Shown in pieces: positions 35,252 to 43,806 of a stretch of DNA of 63,565 bases; position 1 is the stretch's first letter; every line of letters starts with the position of its first letter. This DNA is from CAZEAC01 sp964510065 (GTDB lineage Bacteria > Bdellovibrionota_C > UBA2361 > CAIXSY01). Under the pieces are notes generated by a model. The model made no database searches and had not been told where the DNA came from. It saw only the letters and a list, made by a program, of their open reading frames with translations. Location of the stretch: positions 1 to 63,565 of the forward strand of contig CAZEAC010000025.1 of assembly GCA_964510065.1 (NCBI GenBank). Direction: 5' to 3'. Both the position numbers and the translations under genes were made by a program.

Positions 35252-36118
35252 CTATACCGTGTCGTAGATTTGGGGCAGCCGCGCCACTTTCTCGAGAAGC
35301 TCTCGGGCGGTATATTCGGGCCGCTGGATTTTCTTCCAAGTTCCGTCCCATTCGCCATTTTTCCAGCCAAGGTTCCAAGGGCAGATAAGTCTGACCCAAT
35401 TAAAATGGTCGGCGATCTGCTTTGTCTTAGGGTCAATACGGCTATATTGAACAATACCACAATTGGGAATTCCGATGTCTATTTCGGACTGACGCTTCTC
35501 ATGGGGAAGCCTCTCGACACAGGTTCGGTAGGCCACAATATATTCACCATGAGTAACAATCAGAACATTCTTGAGGCAGTATTTTCTGTGTAATGTTCCG
35601 GACATCAGCCGCACTTTAAGCGATAATCCGTCAAGGGTCCCGCCTCCATCGGGGGTCCAATGTAAAGGGTCAAGAAGCCTCGCTTTGTACTGGCGCTCCT
35701 TTTCCGGTTTTGAAAGGGCCTCGAAATTACCCCAATTACGTTCGCCGACGAGGTTGCTTTCTCGCCACTTGCCAGGAAGCTTTGCGGCAAGTGAGAGAAT
35801 ACCGGCAGTTTCTTCGGCACGCGCGAAATCCGAATGAAACTTTGCGGCGAGAGTAATACCTTCCTTACGCAAGTAATCACCGAGCCATATTCCGGCGGCA
35901 TGTGCCTGTTCTCTGCCACGAGTAACCAGTTTAAGCTGTGAATTTGGGGTGTTAAGATACGCACGCTGTATAGCTTTGGGCACTCCAGGGCGAAGAATCT
36001 TTTCGCGCTCATTTCCCACCGATCGGCCGTGGCGAACCAAAAAAAGATTTAGTGGTTCACCCTCTAAGCGCGGTACAAGGGCTCGGCGAATGGCCCCTTT
36101 CATCAACTTCGCTTCCAT
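35252..36118 (-). CDS. Histidine phosphatase superfamily protein
   Basis: The ATG at 36118 is preferred over the upstream open frame because GAGGT lies 5 bases before it; this gives 288 residues. The phosphohistidine motif LFLVRHGRSVGN is at about residues 20-31, the second half has HSDFARAEETAGI and the late VTHGEY motif (catalytic His). This fits the phosphoglycerate-mutase-like phosphatases. The C-terminal 60 residues (DHFNWVRLICPWNLGWKN) extend beyond the usual domain. The substrate is unknown. The gene is transcribed in the same direction as folK upstream, 73 bp away. Confidence 0.85.
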   Translation of the reverse strand: MEAKLMKGAIRRALVPRLEGEPLNLFLVRHGRSVGNEREKILRPGVPKAIQRAYLNTPNSQLKLVTRGREQAHAAGIWLGDYLRKEGITLAAKFHSDFARAEETAGILSLAAKLPGKWRESNLVGERNWGNFEALSKPEKERQYKARLLDPLHWTPDGGGTLDGLSLKVRLMSGTLHRKYCLKNVLIVTHGEYIVAYRTCVERLPHEKRQSEIDIGIPNCGIVQYSRIDPKTKQIADHFNWVRLICPWNLGWKNGEWDGTWKKIQRPEYTARELLEKVARLPQIYDTV

Positions 36119-36191
36119 TGCTACCTCTGAGTAAGCCATAAACATAGCATATTTCGAATTGCTAGTCTTATCGGAGAAGTACTGAGAATGG

Positions 36192-36728
36192 CTACAAATT
36201 TGCAGCCGCAACGGCCAATGTAGTGCCGCAAGGCAACAGAGCCACGAGCTCCCGCACATTCTTTTTGAGGATCGGGTGACGCCAGTCCCGTGCAATCTCT
36301 AAAAGTGGGATAAGTACAAAATCTCTAAGATGCATTCTCGGGTGAGGCAGCACTAATTCAGGGCGATCCAACACCAGATCGTCACAGGCGACGATATCAA
36401 GATCAACAGTTCTATTATCCCAGCGCTTCTCACTGAGCCGATCCCGGCCTAGCGAACGCTCAATTGACTGAAGGTGGGCGAGAAGCTCAAGAGGATCAAG
36501 CGTCGAGTGAAATTCGATAACAACATTCAAATAGTCGGGATGCCTCGCGCTGGAGTCACCCTCGAGAACGTGCGCGGGATTGTAATAGGGAGCGGATACT
36601 CTCAAGACTCGGCCTAAAGTATTATTAACAGAGGCTTTAAGCGCATGGAGCGTTCGCTCAAGCCACAGCTCTCGCTCTCCAAGGTTAGAGCCAAAGCCTA
36701 GGTAGTATATGTGCTCCGAAGTTGGCAT
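36192..36728 (-). CDS. folK: 2-amino-4-hydroxy-6-hydroxymethyldihydropteridine pyrophosphokinase
   Basis: FolK transfers pyrophosphate from ATP to 6-hydroxymethyl-7,8-dihydropterin, the step before dihydropteroate synthase in folate synthesis. Motifs: YYLGFGSNLGERELWL at the start, SAPYYNPAHV, HPDYLNVVIEFHS (pattern PxYlNaVv), SLGRDRLSEKRWDNRTVDLDIV (the ATP/Mg loop and the DLDI signature), and LVLPHPRMHLRDFVLIPLLEI. The ATG at 36728 gives 178 residues, near the family length of 160-180. Starts at 36743 and 36776 are open, and none has a strong Shine-Dalgarno site. It is divergent from a purN-like gene, so folate metabolism genes meet here. Confidence 0.93.
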   Translation of the reverse strand: MPTSEHIYYLGFGSNLGERELWLERTLHALKASVNNTLGRVLRVSAPYYNPAHVLEGDSSARHPDYLNVVIEFHSTLDPLELLAHLQSIERSLGRDRLSEKRWDNRTVDLDIVACDDLVLDRPELVLPHPRMHLRDFVLIPLLEIARDWRHPILKKNVRELVALLPCGTTLAVAAANL

Positions 36729-36812
36729 GTCGATTATGAGCATATCTGTATATGCGGAATGCGCGCACGAGTCCACTTTCTTTTTTAAGCCGATATATGA
36801 TAGGAAGCGGAG

Positions 36813-37412
36813 GTGTCATTTAAAAAAATCTCCTTCGGCCGCATCGCTTTTTTCTCGTCACACGGGGGAAGCGCTATGCGTGGTGTCGTGGCTGCCTGCG
36901 GCAAAGAGCTGCACGCCGTTCCCGCCTTAGTGATCTCGAATAATCCCGACTGTCCAGCGTTGCTATTTGCCAAGGAGAAGGGCATTGACAATGCCGTACT
37001 CAACGTCAAGATCTGCGGCTCTCAGGAGCAGGTAGATAAGTCCATTGTTCAGCTTCTCCAAGAGAAGCAAATCGACCTGATTGTGCTTTCGGGATACATG
37101 AAAAAAATTGGCAGCGAAATCGTAAGGCTTTATCCTGGTAGGATCTTTAATATTCATCCAGCGCTTCTTCCAAAATATGGCGGCCAAGGGATGTATGGAA
37201 TGAATGTCCACCGTGCAGTCATTCAGGCGGCAGAACAGGAAACTGGAATTACCATTCATGTGGTCAACGAAAAATACGACGAGGGGCCGATTGTAGCACA
37301 GTTCAAGGTGCCGGTACTGAAAGGCGATACCGCTGAAACTCTCGCGGAACGAGTAAAGGCTGAAGAGCCTGCATTTCTGGTGAGGACTTTGCGGGAGTTG
37401 CAGGCAGCATAA
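36813..37412 (+). CDS. purN: Phosphoribosylglycinamide formyltransferase-like protein
   Basis: The 199-residue protein matches PurN, which formylates GAR with 10-formyltetrahydrofolate in purine synthesis. Motifs: RIAFFSSHGGSAMRGVV at the start (substrate phosphate loop), SGYMKKIG, and the signature NIHPALLPKYGGQGMYGMNVHRAV. The catalytic Asn, His and Asp are seen as N and H in NIHPALLP and D in YDEGPIVAQF. The start is a GTG at 36813 behind AGGAAG. The divergent partner is folK, which fits folate use. The GGQGMYG loop differs from the common GLHTH version, so a related formyltransferase is not excluded. Confidence 0.82.
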   Translation: MSFKKISFGRIAFFSSHGGSAMRGVVAACGKELHAVPALVISNNPDCPALLFAKEKGIDNAVLNVKICGSQEQVDKSIVQLLQEKQIDLIVLSGYMKKIGSEIVRLYPGRIFNIHPALLPKYGGQGMYGMNVHRAVIQAAEQETGITIHVVNEKYDEGPIVAQFKVPVLKGDTAETLAERVKAEEPAFLVRTLRELQAA

Positions 37413-37444
37413 ACTGACATTGTTTCAAGAAGTGAGGTAGTACA

Positions 37445-38488
37445 ATGAATCATTTTGTTAGTTCTCAGACCGCGCATCGTTCAAAAACTACGTATTTAGG
37501 TCCCTCAGCGGCGAGCAAGATAATTGCCCCGGTGGATCTTGCGGCATGGCACAGCGAATTCGTAATTCCAATCGGACCCAAGCAGACACTTCGCTGTAGC
37601 GCGATATATGATCAGGGAACAGCAAAAGTCATTGAAGATGTCGCTGCAATTACTTTTCCACACTTTGCGGTCGCTGATGGTGTGACCGGAATTCACCTTC
37701 CGGGAAGAGTACCGACGAACCGTGCGGGTGACTCGCTTGGAAGAGAGGCAGCGCTTACGCTGCGCCAATCAATTCAGGATGCGAATATAAATGATCTTCC
37801 GGAAGATGTAGCGCGGAAGGCAAATGATAAGCTTCGAGAGATTTATCGGAAGAGGAGTTCTTTGCACGAGCCTGCACTTCGCGGTGGTACGACCGGGGCG
37901 CTCTTGAGCCTCGGGCAAGATACTCTGAACTGGGCGCAGTGGGGCGATGCGTTTGTGTTGTATCAGCTTAGAGATGGTAGCGTTTTCTCTAGTTGGAATC
38001 AGCTTGCGGCGCATGACTCAGAAATGTATGCGAAAATTGCTGAGCTTATGAAAGAGGGAGGCCGCGCGCTGTATCAAGACAGGACACAACTTACCGACCC
38101 GGAGCTTAATGAGGTTCGCAGTCGTTACATGTGGCCTCGTTTTACGCCATTTCTCCGTGAGAAACGAAATCAACGAATTAATGGAACCGAACACGGATCG
38201 TATGGGCTGCTCAATGGTGAACGCGCATTCCCCTCTTGTGTGCGCTCTGGCTCAGTCGATCTTGCCGAGCTCGATGTCGCAGTGATTGCAACGGATGGCT
38301 TTTTGGAGATCGAGAAGAGATCTGGTGAAGTAATTGGTGCGGCGGAGCTGCTTAGTGCTGTTAAAAACGAGAAACTTGTTACGGTGCTGGAGCGGCAAAG
38401 AGAAAGGGAACGCTCCAGAGCACAGTCAGCGCATATCTCTCATCAAGAAGCGACTGCGATTGTGCTTTGTTTCAGCACTAATTTCTAG
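37445..38488 (+). CDS. PP2C-like serine/threonine phosphatase
   Basis: The 347-residue soluble protein contains the metal-binding landmarks of PP2C phosphatases: IEDVAAITFPHFAVADGVTG (E-D and D-G, about 55-74), RGGTTGALLSL (about 145) and VAVIATDGFLE (D-G, about 280-290). The metal-coordinating D and G positions are intact, so an active Mn/Mg phosphatase is likely. The central region between the second and third blocks holds an insertion rich in charged residues. The ATG lies behind AGGTAG. It sits 32 bp after purN and could share its transcript. The substrate is not known. Confidence 0.72.
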   Translation: MNHFVSSQTAHRSKTTYLGPSAASKIIAPVDLAAWHSEFVIPIGPKQTLRCSAIYDQGTAKVIEDVAAITFPHFAVADGVTGIHLPGRVPTNRAGDSLGREAALTLRQSIQDANINDLPEDVARKANDKLREIYRKRSSLHEPALRGGTTGALLSLGQDTLNWAQWGDAFVLYQLRDGSVFSSWNQLAAHDSEMYAKIAELMKEGGRALYQDRTQLTDPELNEVRSRYMWPRFTPFLREKRNQRINGTEHGSYGLLNGERAFPSCVRSGSVDLAELDVAVIATDGFLEIEKRSGEVIGAAELLSAVKNEKLVTVLERQRERERSRAQSAHISHQEATAIVLCFSTNF

Positions 38489-38919
38489 AAACTAGGTGCG
38501 AGCGTTTTGCGACATCGTACCCGCCCTTTTCTACGCAGAGAAGGGTGATTCAGTCGCGGTAACTCATCTGGATGCCACGGATTCGGTGATCTTGGCGGCA
38601 TCGATAAGCAGCCCGACATTTCCAAGCACCGGCTCGGAAACGCCTTCGCTTTAGAGTCAATCTCAGCGGGTCACCGGCCATTGGCCTTCGTGGTTGCGGA
38701 GTCATGCAAGTGCGGCGCAAGATCCAATGCTTTCAGCTATTTAGCAGATCTCTGCCATTTCTCCGATTGTTCGGAGTAGTAGTAAGAATCTCTGAAGCAA
38801 AATCAATGTCTACGCGGAATTAGGTATTGAAACCGTAATTTAGGTTTTGGGGAAGTGTAAGAAGCGAAGCGGGCGTGGCCGCTCGGAAAGGGGTGTGATT
38901 GATTTGAAGGTTTTTAGCC
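38489..38919. other. Intergenic region, no recognised gene
   Basis: This 431-bp stretch separates the phosphatase gene from the S8 protease pair. It holds a possible hairpin at 38524-38545 (CCCTTTTCTACGCAGAGAAGGG) without a T-tract. One plus-strand frame (38560-38780) lacks stops but has no start codon. I see nothing that I can name. Confidence 0.4.
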
Positions 38920-41900
38920 ATGAAACGGCTGAGTGCTTCTCTCTTTATTGTTCCGCTCGCTGCGGTAGGGGCTCTCCTTATATCTATTTTCTTCTCACGG
39001 ACAATACCGAATACGGCATCGGTCGATCGTGAAAGCAGGTCGCCTGAGATCAGTGTTGGCGCGACGAACCGTTTTACGACGTCAGCGAACCTGAGCGAGC
39101 TCTCGTCGAAGCCGGTTACTGAAATCGCCGCAGAGAACATTCGGAATTTACCGAAGGTGCGGGCAATAACCGAACAGCTAACCGCCGAACCATTTGTCTC
39201 TGCGCGAGAGGTCTCCAATTTTGATACACCCACAAGTAGCGAGGGGCAGTTCATTCGAACCAAATTACTCCATACGAATGCGCGCTATCCGTTGGTGCGA
39301 ACTCGCGAAACTCATCTCCTCGATCCGAATACGGGGAGTGACACCATCGTCGATTTCGCGGCAATGATTGCTGATCACCTTCTTGTTCAGCGAAATCCAT
39401 CAAGTGATGAAGAAACGTTCCTGGCGCAGATTCACGATATGGGCCTCGCGGTGCGGCGGAAGCTTCCGATGTCGGAGAAATATCTGATTTCGTTTGAGGA
39501 TAACGATGGTCGAAGGTTCGAAGAAGTGGAGCGCAGACTACAATCGCCCTCTTCAGCGATAATATCAGCAGAGCCGGATTATTTTACCACGTTACTCCAT
39601 ACCGCACCGGCACCGATTGACCCACACTATCCGCTACAGTGGCATCTCACGAATACTGGCCAATACGTTGGTGGACTTCCTGGTGCTGATATCCATGCTC
39701 GCGAAGCGTGGGCCCACTTTGTGCCTCGAATAAAGGTAATCGTCGCGATCGTTGGTACGGGAATCGACTTTAACCACGAAGATCTCGCCGGCCGCTTCTT
39801 TCAAAATCCAAATGAAGCACTCGGCGATAAAAACGGCGATGGCTGCCCGGGTTTGTGCGGAGTCGACGATGATCATGACGGCCAGGTAGACGAGGGAAAC
39901 CTCGCGGACGATGACGAAAATGGACTCGTGGATGATATTAGCGGTTGGGATTTTGTCCCGAGCCAAGACCATCCCGAGGGTGATTCAAACCCGGACGGTG
40001 GTTTCCACAGCACGCATCTCGCGGGAACGATTGCTGGTGTAAGTGGGAATGGAAAAGGAATCAGTGGAATAAATAGTTCAGTTGAAATACTTCCGGTGAG
40101 CTTTTTCAAAGACTACGGCTTAATTTCTGATGCCGTTGAAGGACTCGCCTACGCCATCAATATGGGCGCTACGGTAATTAACACATCGTGGGCGTTGAAT
40201 TTTGATCTTGCAGCAGTCAGGAATGAAGTGGCGCGGGCCGAACAGAAGGGGATTCTCATTGTGGCTGGCGCGGGAAACGAGGGCCTTAACGCCGAGTATG
40301 CGCCGCTTTATCCGGCCGCCTATCCGAACAGCAATGTAATCTCCGTCGCGGCGAGCGATCAGAACGATGAGTTAGCCTGGTTTTCAAGCTATGGACCAAC
40401 AAGTGTCGACCTTGCGGCACCGGGTGTCGGAATCGTGAGCTCCATGCCGGGAAATTCATATGGCACCATGGATGGAAGCTCAACTGCTGCGCCGCAAGTA
40501 ACTGCCGCGGTTGCAATGCTAAAAACACATGCTCCGAATCTAAGCGCTTCCGATATTAAGCGCTTGATCCTTGATGGTGTCGATAAAGTACCTGCACTCA
40601 GCGGTAAGCTAGTAAGCGGAGGCCGCCTCAACTTGGCGCGAAGCTTACAACTTGTTGGGCAAAATATCGCGATTGCTGATGTCGCGATTAACGACGCACA
40701 AGCAGACGGAGGCGTTGGAAATGGTGATGGTGTATTTAACCCGGGCGAAACGGTTAAAGTAACTGTGGATCTCAAGAATCTCTCCGAGACAGCGCTTTCC
40801 AATCTAACAGCAACGGTCGCTCCAGAGCAGCAGCTCGCTGACATTTCTGTATTCTCTAGTCCGGTCTCGATAACGACGATCGCCGCGCGATCAATGAACG
40901 GCCATGCGAGAGTCGAATTCCGAGTACAAGCTGCAAGCGCGGTAGCCAAAAATACCATAATTCCATTGGTGATAAGCATTACGGGTTCGGCGTTTGCCGA
41001 GGCCCGAACCTTTGCGATTCTCGTGCAGAACACCGCGCAGCTCGAAGGAACGGTATTGCTCGATGGACAACCGTTACCGAACGCCGTGGTCCAGAGCCAT
41101 GGAGTAACAGCACGCGAAGTTGTCACGGATAGCGCGGGGCGCTATCGAGTCGGTCTTGCTCCGGGAAACTATCGGCTCAATGTTTCTCTTCGTGGAATTC
41201 CATTTTGGGGTGACCGCCATATACAGCTAAATGACGCTCAACCGGAGCGGGTAGATTTCGAGTTTTTTAAGGCGTTTGAGGGCCGGGTAACTGACGTTGA
41301 CACAGGCGCACCAATATCGAAACTGATTCTCAACGTTCACGAGTTCTCCTTTCATCGCGTAAGTGATGTATTCATAGTGCCGGATAATGGTGAGTTTTTA
41401 CTCGCCGCGGACAGAGAACATGTAGTGCCCTTTATTTTGAACATTAAGGCTCCGGGGCGTTATATCCCCCAGCAGCGCTATATCTCGGGCTTAGTCTATG
41501 GAGGAAAGCAGGAGATTGAACTTGCCCCCGGTAGCGCAAATCTGAAGATCACCAGACGTTTCATATGGAACGGACCAACTCCGCCATATATCACCGATAT
41601 TGCCTCTGATGGCACAATTCTGGTCGGAGGGGCCACCTTCGATTGGTGCGGGGCAATCGCTGGAGCCTGTCAGCATTGGCAGACAACTTGTTTTATCGTG
41701 AACCCGGACGGCAGCTCGAGAGATTTCTGCTCAGAAGTCACCGCCGGCTTTGGCGACCCATGGTATCGGGGCCATAGAGCGACCGGGATGAATTCCAATA
41801 AAGAAGTTATTGGACTAAGCTCGCTAGGTAAAGGTTGGGTTTACCGGCTCGCGGAGTCAAAGATATACGAATTGCCTCCTCCCGCCGGATTCAACCAGGT

Positions 41901-43806
41901 CTACCCCATCTCAATAAATTCACACGGCGACGTGCTGGGAGTGTCCTCAATCGACAATGGCAGCAACACCGCGACTATTTGGCGACGTTCGGCAACTAGT
42001 TATGCGCCCGAGATATTTTATTTCAATAATCCAAACGTCTTGCGTTTTGACCTTACCCAACTTGCAGACGACGGCACGGTTCTCGCCGAGATGTATCCGA
42101 TTGTAGGCAGCCACTACCCCTATTTGTACAAAGACGGGGTAGGGCGTCCGCTAGGAAATCCTGAAAACACAAGCTGGGCGAATGCCAATGGCATTACTTC
42201 CTTGGGAACAGTTTTCGGGTATTCTTACAATTTAACTCTCGGGACTCGGCTCTTTGCCTACGCCGATGGCCGCTTCCGCCTTCGCGATAACAACGCGAAC
42301 CTCTACGGTTATAATTCCCCAGTCGACTATGATGATCAATTTGATGACTTTTTAGGAGTTTCCTACCCGCCGGGGTCAACGTTTCTGTGGGGACTCACCG
42401 CTACGCTACAGCGCGCACGAAGTACAGTTGCTGTTCAGGATCTCCTTGCCGAGAATGATCGGGCTGAGACTCTGTCTCGCCCCGCATATGATTGGTTTAC
42501 CAATTATTTCGTTGAGAATGATTTTTACAAAGACACCTACCTTCTAAATCTTCCTTCTGTAAGAGATATCCCGGAGCGGATGGATCCCTACCTGACGCTT
42601 TTAGTTACTGGCGTAAAGGGTTACACTGCTGCACATGGATATGCGGTGGTTGGTCTTGATGTTCGCACCCAAGAATACTTTGTTGGTCTTGTCGATAAGG
42701 TACCGACATTTAAGGAGCCCACTGCCAAACCGGTCGTAACTCCGACTCCCGTCGCGACTCCAATGCCGACCGCAACACCAACCGTCACGCCTACTGCCAC
42801 ACCCACTCCGCTTCCGCCATCTGCAGCCGTGGTTAAGAGCGTTCGCGGTGATTTCGACGGTGATGGAGAAAGTGATATCGGGAGCGTCTCCAAGGGAAAA
42901 GGCGCGACTAAGTCATCATTGATGCAGCATAAAATTAAGTTGAGCGCGAGCGGAGTCGATAAAAAAATTAAATTTGGTGGAAGTACGTCATTCGCCGCGC
43001 ACGGACACTATATTCCTGGAAACAACTGGCAGTTAGGTTACGTCCGAAAGAGCCGCGGATCTCAGCTTGAATGGAGCATATTGGATCCGGTAAATGGAAC
43101 CACGGCCACGGTGATTTTCGGCAAAAGCACTGATCGGGTATTAGGTGGCTGTTCCCTTGCGGGAAATGACGATCTCTCGGATATGGCGCTTGTCAGAGGC
43201 AGCGGCACTTTACTAGTGAGAAACTCGGCGACGGGAGCCGTATCTGAAATTTCGCTTGGAATGAAAGCGAGTGAAGCTATTGTCGACATCGCGTGCGGGC
43301 ATCTTAAAGCGGAAGGTACGGGAGATCAGGAAAGTTTGGCCGTATTGACTCGCACCGGATCGACCCGGTCGGTAACTCTATATAATTTTAAAGGCGCGCT
43401 ATTGAAACGCATTGATGCTCCACAAAACGTAGATCGGCTCCTCGTGGTTGAAGCCTCCAAAGACGGCGTAGAAGATATAGTCCTTGTACCTTCCGTCTCC
43501 TTAAATGCTAAGGAGGTCAAACTTCCCCTGCTGAATGGGGATCTCGCTGTCGGGCCGGCGCTCGCGCCGATTACCGTGCCGGCATTTAGTGAAATTAGCG
43601 CGGGTGCAGTTGTAAAAAATGGCGTAATTCTTCCGGGCTTCTTGATACTTCAGGACGGCAAATCAGTAACAAGAATAGAGCTTACAAACGGCCATAGCGC
43701 AAAGAAGCAAAAAGTCGGAGGAACGAGCACGAGGCTTATCCGTAGTGCCAATTTCAATACTCGTTCCGTGGCGGCCAAAAATAAAAAGAGGGGGACTAGG
43801 CCATGA
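38920..43806 (+). CDS. Secreted giant subtilisin-like (S8) protein, catalytic Asp lost
   Basis: The 1,628-residue protein starts with a hydrophobic signal (LFIVPLAAVGALLISIFF). An inhibitor-like propeptide lies at about 140-230, then the S8 domain from about 250-580. His363 (FHSTHLAGT) and Ser521 (DGSSTAAP) of the triad are present, but the Asp position is Gly279 (IVGTGID instead of ID[S/T]GID), so proteolysis is doubtful. After the S8 domain come carboxypeptidase-regulatory-like beta domains (about 700-760), a long beta region with HAF-type repeats, a Thr/Pro linker (about 1270-1305) and a C-terminal FG-GAP-like domain (DFDGDGESDIG). The stop overlaps the next gene's ATG (ATGA), so both are translated together. 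Confidence 0.88.
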   Translation: MKRLSASLFIVPLAAVGALLISIFFSRTIPNTASVDRESRSPEISVGATNRFTTSANLSELSSKPVTEIAAENIRNLPKVRAITEQLTAEPFVSAREVSNFDTPTSSEGQFIRTKLLHTNARYPLVRTRETHLLDPNTGSDTIVDFAAMIADHLLVQRNPSSDEETFLAQIHDMGLAVRRKLPMSEKYLISFEDNDGRRFEEVERRLQSPSSAIISAEPDYFTTLLHTAPAPIDPHYPLQWHLTNTGQYVGGLPGADIHAREAWAHFVPRIKVIVAIVGTGIDFNHEDLAGRFFQNPNEALGDKNGDGCPGLCGVDDDHDGQVDEGNLADDDENGLVDDISGWDFVPSQDHPEGDSNPDGGFHSTHLAGTIAGVSGNGKGISGINSSVEILPVSFFKDYGLISDAVEGLAYAINMGATVINTSWALNFDLAAVRNEVARAEQKGILIVAGAGNEGLNAEYAPLYPAAYPNSNVISVAASDQNDELAWFSSYGPTSVDLAAPGVGIVSSMPGNSYGTMDGSSTAAPQVTAAVAMLKTHAPNLSASDIKRLILDGVDKVPALSGKLVSGGRLNLARSLQLVGQNIAIADVAINDAQADGGVGNGDGVFNPGETVKVTVDLKNLSETALSNLTATVAPEQQLADISVFSSPVSITTIAARSMNGHARVEFRVQAASAVAKNTIIPLVISITGSAFAEARTFAILVQNTAQLEGTVLLDGQPLPNAVVQSHGVTAREVVTDSAGRYRVGLAPGNYRLNVSLRGIPFWGDRHIQLNDAQPERVDFEFFKAFEGRVTDVDTGAPISKLILNVHEFSFHRVSDVFIVPDNGEFLLAADREHVVPFILNIKAPGRYIPQQRYISGLVYGGKQEIELAPGSANLKITRRFIWNGPTPPYITDIASDGTILVGGATFDWCGAIAGACQHWQTTCFIVNPDGSSRDFCSEVTAGFGDPWYRGHRATGMNSNKEVIGLSSLGKGWVYRLAESKIYELPPPAGFNQVYPISINSHGDVLGVSSIDNGSNTATIWRRSATSYAPEIFYFNNPNVLRFDLTQLADDGTVLAEMYPIVGSHYPYLYKDGVGRPLGNPENTSWANANGITSLGTVFGYSYNLTLGTRLFAYADGRFRLRDNNANLYGYNSPVDYDDQFDDFLGVSYPPGSTFLWGLTATLQRARSTVAVQDLLAENDRAETLSRPAYDWFTNYFVENDFYKDTYLLNLPSVRDIPERMDPYLTLLVTGVKGYTAAHGYAVVGLDVRTQEYFVGLVDKVPTFKEPTAKPVVTPTPVATPMPTATPTVTPTATPTPLPPSAAVVKSVRGDFDGDGESDIGSVSKGKGATKSSLMQHKIKLSASGVDKKIKFGGSTSFAAHGHYIPGNNWQLGYVRKSRGSQLEWSILDPVNGTTATVIFGKSTDRVLGGCSLAGNDDLSDMALVRGSGTLLVRNSATGAVSEISLGMKASEAIVDIACGHLKAEGTGDQESLAVLTRTGSTRSVTLYNFKGALLKRIDAPQNVDRLLVVEASKDGVEDIVLVPSVSLNAKEVKLPLLNGDLAVGPALAPITVPAFSEISAGAVVKNGVILPGFLILQDGKSVTRIELTNGHSAKKQKVGGTSTRLIRSANFNTRSVAAKNKKRGTRP

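Noticed and set aside
38524..38545. Hairpin CCCTTTTCTACGCAGAGAAGGG after the phosphatase gene as terminator
   Set aside because: The stem is imperfect and no T-tract follows, so a rho-independent terminator cannot be claimed.
38560..38780. Stop-free plus-strand frame of about 70 codons before the S8 protease pair
   Set aside because: It has no start codon and no ribosome site, and shows no recognisable motif; a chance open frame is more likely.
42621..42893. Minus-strand frames inside the Thr/Pro linker regions of the large secreted proteins
   Set aside because: They are the complement of low-complexity Thr-Pro codons (giving Val/Gly runs) and carry no start signals.
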